Origin: Pelagophyceae sp. CCMP2097
Taxonomy: Eukaryota > Sar > Pelagophyceae
Assembly (NCBI GenBank): GCA_026770575.1
Contig: MU657252.1
Location: 114,851 to 167,344 of the forward strand
Direction of reading: 5' to 3'
DNA: 52,494 nt
Of this stretch, positions 43,667 to 51,483 are shown one piece after another. Each line of letters starts with the position of its first letter. The stretch's first letter is position 1. The translations under genes were made by a program, and so were the position numbers. A model generated the notes under the pieces. The model did no database searches and was not told the origin of the DNA. It saw nothing but the letters and a program-made list of their open reading frames with translations.

Positions 43667-44889
43667 ATGGGAGTGCGAGTCGCAAGGAGTGCACTTGCGA
43701 CGGCGCATACAGCTGCGGCGGCGGCGACGCACGACCGCGCCAGTGCGACGCACGACCTTTGGGCCTCGGCGAGGCTGCCCTCGCGGCCCGAGAAATTTCT
43801 CTCGCCGCGTGCGGCCCCGTTGCCTCGGCCTCGAGGGGACGCCTCGAGAGACTGCATCAAACGACTGCATCCGGGAGCGCCTCGCCGAGGAGCCGCGCAT
43901 TTGCTCGAGACTCGGCTCGAGTCGTCTTTCCTAGAGTATTGCCTAGAGTATTTCCTAGAGTATTCCCCACAGATCGAGTCCCCGTTCAAGCCTTCGCCCT
44001 CCGAGCGCGACCCGGACGACGACGACGACGAGGATGACGAGGATGCCGTCGATGGGGTCTTGGGCGTTGGGGATATACTGCCGTTGACGTTGGAGAACGT
44101 GGAACGCATCCTCGACGAGCTCCGGCCGTAAGTTCGACAGCCTCTGTGGCGCGCTTTCAACGACGCATAGGTACCTCATCTCCGACGGCGGCAACGTCAA
44201 GGTCGCCGCCATCGACGGGCCCATCGTGCGCCTCGAGCACACCGCCGCGTCCTTTGTATCGGCCTTTTCGGGAGTGGCCCTGCTCATTCTGCCTTTAGGC
44301 TCGTGGGCGCGTGCGGGACGTGTCCGTCTTCGACGATGACGATGAAGATGGGTCTCGAACGTCGGTTGATGGAGGCGATTCCGGAAATCAGCGAGGTTGT
44401 TCAAGCCATGCCCGATTCCCCCGCGCTCACGGTGCGCCACCGCCGCGGGGACCTTTGCGCGGATCGTGGCGTGCACCGCGTGATAGGTCGATGCTCTGGA
44501 GGAGGTGTTGAACGGCGTGCGACCGTTTCTCGCTGTCGCGGGGGGTGAAATTGTCCTCGTTGAGCTAAGCGGCGCCGGCTCACCGCAACCCAGCCTCGTG
44601 CGCCCCTTTCACCCCACGCCTTTACGCCCCTTTTTCACCCCATGCCACCCCACTTGTGTGCCCGCCTTGACGACCCTTCGACCCGCAATCCTCTACAGAT
44701 CCTCGCCCTGACCGGCAGCAGCGCGAGCCTTTACAGTGTAAAGCAGGAGATCACGCAGTACGTTTGGAACCGAGGCAAACTGGGACACCAACGGAGCTGG
44801 GATCGTCGTCGCGCGGGTGGCGACGGTCACTGTGTAGGCGAATACACAGATATTTCATGCTCTCGGGGCTGCAAGTGACGTGGCAATGA
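43667..44889 (+). CDS. NFU: NFU-type iron-sulfur cluster scaffold, two NifU-like domains
   Basis: Exons 43667-44127, 44171-44236, 44299-44431, 44487-44597, 44699-44757 and 44838-44889. The first domain reads [59 protein letters not shown], with the CxxC that holds a 4Fe-4S cluster. The second ([20 protein letters not shown]...[20 protein letters not shown]) lacks CxxC, the plan of plastid NFU1-3 proteins. The long N-terminus ([20 protein letters not shown]) is probably a transit peptide, though no ASAF motif is visible. The intron 44237-44298 seems to be GC-AG. Exon 1 may contain another intron from the GTGCGG at 43809 to the CTAGAG repeats at 43931-43965. It delivers Fe-S clusters to apoproteins. 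Confidence 0.88.
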
Positions 44890-45835
44890 GCGACGGCGCG
44901 ATTTTGGCGCACACGCGCACATGCGCAGCCTACGTTTGCACCGCCCCCGACACTTTAATCGATGCCGATGCTCTCCTTTGGGGCCGTCTGGGGCACGCCG
45001 CTCTCGCAAGGTTGGCAGCCTCAGGCAGAGTGTCGAATCCCATAAGGCTGCCATACGTGCACGGGCCCGAACGAGGAGCCTGAACGGACCGTCCAGAGGC
45101 CTCTTGCACGGGACCGCGCAAGGGCCCTTTTCGAGGGGCCTTGCAAGGGACCGTACGCCTTGCAGAAGACCATTCTAGCCTTGCAAGGGACCGTGCTTCA
45201 AGGCCTGCCCTCGGGCCGAACGAGGAGCTGTTGAAGAGGCCACATAGACGCAGAGGAGAAGGGCCCTTTTCGAGGGGCCTTGAAAAGACCGTGCGAGGGC
45301 CCGTGCGGGGCGCCTTGCAAGGGCCTGTTGCCTCCTCCGGGTCCTTGCGAGGGCGAGGCGCCTTGCGAGGACCCGCGCTTCCAAGGAGAGCCTTCTCCGA
45401 CCTTCAGGCCCATCGGGGGATTTGCACCAAGCAAGGTCCCATACGAGGGGCCTTTTCAACTTGCGAGAGGCCTTGCAGGTACGGGTGAAAGAGGCCTTGC
45501 AAAGGCCCGTACGAGGGGAGCGCGTCGTGCGAGAGGCTCGCCCTCCGTCCGCACGAAGGGCGGCAGAGGCCACAGGGAGGGGCCATCATTGACGGTTGCC
45601 ATTGACTGTTCCAATTGACGCCAACTCGGCGGTTTCGACGACACTGACGCTGCGACCGCGACAGCTCGTCGCCCGGGGGTCCGGCTTAGGTGACCGCCTC
45701 TCGGCCCCCATCCTGCTCTGTCCGACGGATCCTTATAAAAGTTAGATATCAGGATAAGTCAATGCGAGTAACCGGTCGCCCCTCTAAGCGCGCGAGGGCC
45801 GTGCCGCTCGGCGGCCTCGACGGAGAGCGAGTTCT
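44890..45835. repeat. Intergenic repeat array (POLQ intron-3 family)
   Basis: Bases 45055-45580 repeat phrases such as GGGCCCTTTTCGAGGGGCCTTG and ACCGTGCGAGGGCCCGTGC, the family filling POLQ intron 3. No gene was recognised in 44890-45055 or 45580-45835. Confidence 0.65.
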
Positions 45836-46950
45836 TCACGGCTCGCCTTGGCGGTTCACTGCGGCGTGGGGCCGAAAGCGCCGCGCGAGTTGGACGAGCG
45901 CGGAGTCGATTGCCGTCGCGTTACTATCGCCTCGCGGCGGCATTTGGCGGTTGAGGTGCGCCACTGCCAGCGCCCCGGCCCCGCGCTCGGCTTGCAGCGT
46001 GGGACCGGGCCCTTTGTGCATGGCGACGTGCGACGTGAGGTGCGTTACGGCCGCGGTGCGGTGCATCGATTTCCAGCAGTGGGCCTGGTCTTTGGCGGGC
46101 GCCGGTACGGCACGGAACCGATACGGATCCGCCTCGGCGCTCCGCAGCGACGGCATCGATTGTGGGCCCGGGTTGACAAACGAAAACCCCGGCGCACACA
46201 GCGACGCGACGCCCGAGAAGATGTCGGCGCGCGCGGCGGCCGGCGTGCGCGGCGCCAGCGCCCGCAGCGTCGCCTCGATTGCGACGAGCACGGGCGGCGC
46301 ATCGCGCGAAGTTTGCGCGCCGCGGCCGTGCAACGCGGCACCGGCGCCGGCGCCGTGCGGTGCGGCGGGCGCAGACGCGTTTGCGAAAAAGAATTCGTCG
46401 ACGTCCAAGACTGCGACCCAGTCATACTTTTTGCGGATCTTCTCGTACGTCTCCGCAATCGCCCCGGACTTGTGAATGGCGTTCCAACCCGCCGGCCGTT
46501 GCTCGTCGAGTTTTAAGCCAGCATGGTGCACTGGAAAGTAAATCCGCGTCTCCCAGGACAGCCCGCCGGACGCGACCCACGCAGCGACACACGACGACGC
46601 GCCGTACACGTCCGCCGCGGTCGGCGCGGCGACCGACGCGCTGTGGAAGACGACGAGGTGCACGCGCTCAAACCCCATCACCGCCACGTGCCACCTATCG
46701 TCGGGGGTAGTGCTGAAGCGGGTCCCTTCTTGGCGCGCGTCGCTGGGCGGGCGCCGCACCAGACGAAGCGAGCGACGTGCGACGAGTAGACACCATGGCG
46801 TTCGCGCCCGGGCCGAGCGCCATGGATCTCGGCGATGACCGCGGCGCCCGACGGCGGCCCGAAGTGCGGCGGCGGGCACCACGCGGCCGCGCGCGCGGCT
46901 ACCGCGGTCCAGAGCGCGGCGCAGAGCGCGTGACGCTTGGCGAACCCCAT
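45836..46950 (-). CDS. GT92/DUF23-like glycosyltransferase, 2 exons
   Basis: Exons 46760-46950 and 45836-46694 join in phase 2 to 349 residues; the 65-base intron is GTGCGG...GATAG. The start MGFAKRHALCAALWTAVAAR is a signal peptide or anchor, so the enzyme acts in the secretory pathway. HVAVMGFERVHLVVFHSAS, AIAETYEKIRKKYDWVAVLDVDEFFF (the DxD-type metal-binding Asp-Val-Asp) and the later H-W-K-S-M-H...HLTSHVAMHK block match GT92-like enzymes related to plant and animal beta-galactosyl or fucosyl transferases. Donor and acceptor are not determinable. An Ala/Gly-rich insertion follows the DxD. Confidence 0.75.
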
Positions 46951-47891
46951 CGTCGGACTAAAGTATTCTTAATCTGGGATATTTGGCGTTCTAGATCTAG
47001 TTTCGGGTTCGGATTCGGAGTTCGGACCGAGAGGATACATGTATCACAGTCGGATTAGGGAATCCGCTGTGCTCCCCCGCAACGTAGCAAAGATGTCGCA
47101 CGTACAGCGAAGTTGGATGAAGAAGAAGAAGAAGAAGAAGAAGAAGAAGAAGAAGAAGAAGAAGAAGAAGAAGAAGAAGGTGCCGTGCGCGTGCGTCTAG
47201 TGTGAGGTCGTGGTGCTGCGAAGCCAGACGATGATGTCCTTGTTGTCGGCGATGACGTAGCCGTACAGAGGGCCCTTGCGAGGGCCAAGGCCCGTGCGAG
47301 GAGCCTTGAAGGGGCCCTGGAAGCAAGGAACCGTGGCAGCTTGATAGGGCATCTCAAAAGCGGCCTTGCAAGTGACCGTGCAGAGGCCGGGCGAGTGACC
47401 GTCGCCTTGCAGGGATCTGTCAGGAGAGTTCTCAAGGACCTGGGCAAGGATGGTCTTGATCGGGCTCGAGTCTCGCACCCGTGAGCCTTCCCCGACACCA
47501 CCGAGGGCCCCGGGCCTTCGGTGGAACTCTTCGCAATGGTTCTTCGGCCGAATTCGGTGGAGCTCGCGAGTGCTGCGACGAACTGAGGCGCCTCAGACGA
47601 CGGCGTACGGACCACCATCCCGCCCGACGGTGACGCAAGCGACGTCCCTCCTTTCAAACGTCCCTCCTTTCCGACGCACACGGCTTCAAGGGCATCGGCT
47701 CCATCAACTCGCAGCTCGGGAAGCTCAACCGCTGACCACACACGCCTGCGCGCATACCCGCCGAAAGGTGCGCAAACAGCTATCCTTTAAGATGAAGCGA
47801 CGAGCCTCGACGCCGGCGGTCGAAGGGCGCCTCGCAAGAGCACCCGCCGCCGAGGCGGCCCGGGCGGTTCTGTGGCAGCGGCGAGCGCGCG
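46951..47891. other. Intergenic region with microsatellite and short repeat fragment
   Basis: Contains the GAA array at 47118-47179 and a fragment of the POLQ intron-3 repeat family at about 47265-47420. A short plus-strand frame ending GIGSINSQLGKLNR at about 47733 looks protein-like but has no identifiable start or homologous motif. Confidence 0.4.
47118..47179 (+). repeat. GAA trinucleotide microsatellite (about 20 units)
   Basis: Uninterrupted AAG/GAA run. Overlapping open frames encoding poly-Lys or poly-Ser are artefacts. Confidence 0.95.
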
Positions 47892-49132
47892 CTAGGCCCA
47901 GCGCCGCCGGCGCAGCCGCGGTGAACTATCCTTACATGCTCCACCAGAGAGCCTGCCTGCAACGATCACGACGAAAACACCGATCTTGGCGTCGGCGTAT
48001 GCCGGCCGTCTTGAGTCTAAAGCCGCAGCCCGTTCGACCGCCGCTGCGACGTCGGCCTTTGCCGCGAGCCGCGCTTCTGTGACCTCGGCGTGCCCCTGTA
48101 CCTCGACCCGCGCCTCAAGCTCTTCAATTTTGTCCGTTGCGCCGGCATAACCCTTGGCCGCCGCGCGCTTGCAGAGCAGCGCCTCGTGAAGGCCCCGCGG
48201 CACGCCGTAGCCGTTTTCGTGACACAAACCGAGTATGAAGAGCGCGTTTGCGTCGCCCTGCGCCGCGGCGAGCCGAAACCACCGCGCACCCGGGCCTTCG
48301 ACGTACGACTTGGCCACACTCTGCCCATGGAGCCGAGGATGTTCTGCGCGGGAGAATATCCTTGCTCGGCTGCGCGCCGGTGCCACTGCGCGGCGGCCTC
48401 GAGGTCAACCTTGACGCTGAATCCGTCAGAGCCTCAGAGGCAGCAACCCATTTTAAACTGAGCGATTGCGTGCCCTTGTGCCGCCGAGAGCTCGTAGAGC
48501 TAGAGCGCCCGCTTCGGGCTCTTCTTCAGACCCATGCCACCGTTAAAGTACAGGGCCCCGAGCATGACCTGCGCCTCGGCATGCCCCTTGTCCACGTGCT
48601 TCTGCAGCCGGCGCAGCGACTCGGCAGCCGACTTGGAGGGTGGCGTTCGGCAGAGCGGGCATCTCTTGTCGTACTCGATGCACATGCCGGAGCACTCCTT
48701 GCAGATCTTCATGCAGCAGCAATCGTATAATATTCGTTTGTCATTTTCGAGTGGAAGCAGGTCCAAGCAGATGGCGCACGTGCCGCGCCAGTCCGTAGTG
48801 GCGTCGTTCAGCGCGCTGGCCTTGACCTCGGCCGTCCGAATGACCAGTGCCCGCGGTGCCGCCGTGGAACCAGATGCCGGCGCGACGTCCTTATTGATGG
48901 CCGGCTCCTCCTTGACCTTCAGCTTCTCCGGCATGAGTTCGTCGAGGAGCCGGCCCTGGTACTCGGAGGCGAGCCGCTTGCAATCCTCCTTGTGCCCGTC
49001 CTCGTTCCAGTCGACGAGCTGGCACTTTTTGGAGCAGTAGTGGCGCGATTTGCACTTGGTGCAGTGCTTGCCACCCGGCTCGTCGCAGACGCAGCACGGC
49101 TTTGGGACAGCAGCCGGCGGCGGGTCGTCCAT
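47892..49132 (-). pseudogene. MYND finger, RING finger and Sel1-repeat gene, disrupted
   Basis: From ATG 49132 (MDDPPPAAVPKPC) the frame encodes a MYND zinc finger (CCVCDEPGGKHCTKCKSRHY, CSKKCQ...H..DC), then a RING-type finger (CAICLDLLP...CCCMKICKECSGMC...CPLC) and the start of Sel1 repeats (GHAEAQVMLGALYFNGGMGL). It then meets TAG at 48500-48502 and TGA at 48434-48436, each inside recognisable Sel1 repeats. After a frameshift near 48325 the repeats continue (WFRLAAAQGDANALFILGLC, ENGYGVPRG) to a coiled coil and a hydrophobic end (IGVFVVIVAG) at about 47892. MYND/RING/Sel1 proteins are a large algal family, perhaps ubiquitin ligases. Three lesions argue for a decaying copy; a truncated 210-residue MYND-RING product could still be made. 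Confidence 0.7.
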
Positions 49133-49497
49133 CTCGATCGTCGGCGGCGGTCCGCTAAAATACGTCTACGCGGTCGACTCGAGCTGCTCGTTGGATGTCG
49201 TAAGGCGAGGCCTCAGTGAATCGTCGGGATCCCTAGCAGTCGACGAATTTTGGAGGGGCGAGCACCGTCGCGCTCCGTGGGCGAGCGCACCTCCGAGGCT
49301 CCGACAGTGCGGCGGCCTCGGACTCTCGGACTGTGCGCCCGGACGTCTCCGGCCGGGAGCTCCCCCTCTCGACGTCGACAGGTTTTTCGGAGTGCGCCCG
49401 ACAGTGGGGCGCGGGCGCACGGGTTGGCACACCGCTTGCGGCAACTGCGCGGCGCGGCGCTTGCGCCCGCGCCGCGTGCACTTGCGCGCGCGCGACG
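49133..49497. promoter_or_regulatory. Divergent region between MYND gene and acidic repeat protein
   Basis: 365 bases between start codons on opposite strands, 5' regions of both. Very GC-rich at the right end; no specific motif. Confidence 0.4.
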
Positions 49498-50145
49498 ATG
49501 GCGAACGGTGACGAATTTTTTGGGTTCGACGACGAGCTCACGATCGCCCACGAGGATCGCGCCTCGACAAGCGGCGACGTTGAAGACGGCGGCGCCGCGA
49601 CGAGCGGCGGCGACATGGAAGGAGAAGAAGATCGATATCATGGAAGTAGTACCAACCGGAGGACGTTGCGCAATTTAGTTTACTCGCGCCGACTCTCCGG
49701 GCACAAAGTCCCAGGACCGTTTGATCGATCTGCTCCCGACAAGGCCGCCGTGGACTCGGACGGCGACACCGACGACGACGACGTCTACGACGAGCGCAAC
49801 GACGATCGGCGGCAACTCGGCAGGCTGGGCGACGTCGACGACAGCGCCTCGACAAGCGGCGGCGACTTTGAAGACGGCGGCGCCGCGACGAGCGGCGGCG
49901 ACACGGAAGGAGAAGAAGATCATGGAAGTACCAACCGGAGGACGTTGCGCAATTTAGTTTACTCGCGCCGACTCTCCGGGGACAAAGTCCCGGGACCGTT
50001 TGATCGATCTGCTCCCGACAAGGCCGTCGTGGACTCGGACGGCGACACCGACGACGATGACGTCTACGACGAGCACAACGACGCGCGCAGCTTCGTCTCA
50101 CAGTTCTTTGAGCTGTGGCGCTGGGCCGACGCCGCGGTCACATAA
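49498..50145 (+). CDS. Acidic, disordered protein with an internal duplication
   Basis: Single exon from ATG 49498 (MANGDEFFGFDDELTIA) to TAA 50143-50145, 215 residues. A unit of about 100 residues occurs twice, roughly residues 22-105 and 115-205: DxEDGGAATSGGD.EGEED, TNRRTLRNLVYSRRLSG, KVPGPFDRSAPDK, VDSDGDTDDDDVYDE. The nucleotide copies are almost identical, so the duplication is recent. Each unit combines an Asp/Glu-rich stretch with a basic TNRRTLRNLVYSRRL segment that could be a nuclear localisation or binding motif. I do not recognise the family. The upstream frame is open to 49333 but contains no better start. Confidence 0.6.
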   Translation: MANGDEFFGFDDELTIAHEDRASTSGDVEDGGAATSGGDMEGEEDRYHGSSTNRRTLRNLVYSRRLSGHKVPGPFDRSAPDKAAVDSDGDTDDDDVYDERNDDRRQLGRLGDVDDSASTSGGDFEDGGAATSGGDTEGEEDHGSTNRRTLRNLVYSRRLSGDKVPGPFDRSAPDKAVVDSDGDTDDDDVYDEHNDARSFVSQFFELWRWADAAVT

Positions 50146-50316
50146 GTGGCTACGGTGTTGGCTTGTTGCTTGCTGACGCACGCCCGCACGCCGTCGCCGC
50201 CTCCGCTCTCCCACTTCTTGACATCACCTTCAGAGAGACGTTTCGTTCCCTCGCTTGCGAGTGCGTTCGTTGCCTGTGCTCAAAGGTATTAGGTCTACTG
50301 CGTCTACTAACAGCGT

Positions 50317-50367
50317 GTGTAAAAATGGTTTTACACGAGGTCGCCGGTTCGAGCCCGGCTTTGCGTA
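50317..50367 (+). other. tRNA-like T-arm with upstream hairpin
   Basis: GCCGGTTCGAGCCCGGC (50343-50359) is a perfect T-arm with a B-box consensus. An 8-bp hairpin (GTGTAAAA/TTTTACAC) sits just upstream at 50317-50336. No matching acceptor or D-arm is found, so it is tRNA-derived sequence rather than a proven tRNA. Confidence 0.35.
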
Positions 50368-50404
50368 TTAAAAATTCGGAAAAATGTCAGTGAAATGAAT
50401 GTAC

Positions 50405-50432
50405 GCCGGTTCAAATCCGGGTCTGGGTACCA
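50405..50432 (+). other. Second tRNA-like T-arm
   Basis: GCCGGTTCAAATCCGGG, followed by TCTGGGTACC, another B-box-like 3' half 60 bases after the first. No 5' half. Confidence 0.3.
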
Positions 50433-50465
50433 AAAAATCTTAACAGGAATTGGATGTGTTTATTG

Positions 50466-50528
50466 AGGACCCGAAGGGTCCTTGCCGTTTAATCAACGTC
50501 AGTTTACGGCAAGGGCCCTTCGGGTCCT
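50466..50528. repeat. 23-bp inverted repeat with one mismatch
   Basis: 50466-50488 (AGGACCCGAAGGGTCCTTGC...) pairs with 50506-50528 across a 17-base loop; the one mismatch would be a G-U pair in RNA. It lies 50 bases outside the hAT-like element. Confidence 0.85.
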
Positions 50529-50580
50529 TTGATTGAAGGATTAGGAATTCCTACATGTACAATAATTGTAGTGAGTTGTG

Positions 50581-50624
50581 AGTGACGAGCCACAATGAAA
50601 TGAGCACACCCCAGGTCACGAGAT
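50581..50624 (+). repeat. Left 44-bp terminal inverted repeat
   Basis: Exact reverse complement of 51259-51302. Confidence 0.95.
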
Positions 50625-51258
50625 GTGGTGAGAGCGAGCGAGCGACTTCGGCCGAGTCGCTCTCGAAGGCCCGGCGCGAGCGAGCGACTTGCGGTAATAC
50701 GTTTTTTTTGGGAAACCCGGAGCGGAGTGAGCGAGCGACTTTTGATGTCGGAAAATACTGTGTAGGCACCTCGTGATGTACCCTTGATTCGGACTCTTCC
50801 GAGACAAATCGAAGGTGTTTCATCCGGCTCAAGATAATATAGGTCCTTGCTCAAGGTTAAATTCCGTCATTTCCGACAACATTTGGCGAGACACAGCACA
50901 TCGATATCGTGCAAGAGACCGACCTCCCGACGACACAGGCAATGCGCATTTGAAGATCTTGCCGAAGAGATTCTACGGTGCTTTCCCTAACGGGAGGTAC
51001 TAGCGGCGTCCGAATTTCATCAAGATCCACCCGCCACGACGAACAGGACACGCGCCTCTGCACGCTCCGAAGCTACCAATCAAACGAGCGAGGTGGGAGC
51101 GAGCGAGCGACTTTGATGGACCAAAACCGATCGCTCTATACCAAGAGCGAGCGAGCGACGGCAGAGACAAAATCGCTTAGGTGGCGCCTCTGCGAGCGAG
51201 CGACCGAGCCACTGTCGCAGGAGGCCGCACGGAGCGACCGAGCGACTTCACGGGCATG

Positions 51259-51302
51259 ATCTCGTGACCTGGGGTGTGCTCATTTCATTGTGGCTCGTCA
51301 CT
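51259..51302 (-). repeat. Right 44-bp terminal inverted repeat
   Basis: Mate of 50581-50624. Confidence 0.95.
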
Positions 51303-51483
51303 GACTCCCCGTGAGTTGGTTATTTATATCCCGGGAAAGACTGTCGCAGACGCGGACAGTAGACCGGGCTGGCCGCCGGCCCTAAGCAGGAGCGACGATC
51401 GGGGTCGTCCGCCTCACTGAATGGAACCCCGGTCGGTTTTAGACAGCACCGATGTCTGCCGGCTGGTATATTCTTCCGGCGGC

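Larger units (their letters stand above)
50579..51310. mobile_element. hAT-like MITE (about 732 bp) with 44-bp inverted repeats
   Basis: 50581-50624 and 51259-51302 are perfect 44-bp inverted repeats (AGTGACGAGCCACAATGAAA...). GTGAGTTG occurs immediately outside at 50571-50578 and 51311-51318, consistent with an 8-bp target-site duplication, the size made by hAT transposases. The interior has no transposase. It carries at least seven copies of a GAGCGAGCGACT-like motif in one orientation, three near the left end and four near the right. Open frames reading SERAT reflect these motifs. Confidence 0.75.

Noticed and set aside
46777..47058. Plus-strand frame starting MRRVDTMAFAPGPSAM
   Set aside because: Antisense to the first exon of the glycosyltransferase gene and without motifs.
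47055..47741. Minus-strand frame through the GAA tract (poly-Ser)
   Set aside because: Its low-complexity core is the microsatellite, and the rest lacks conserved motifs and overlaps a repeat fragment.
21555..50554. Shared phrase TAGGAATTCCTAAT near both transposons (about 21569 and, inverted, 50540)
   Set aside because: Only 14 bases and largely self-palindromic; too short to claim a relation.
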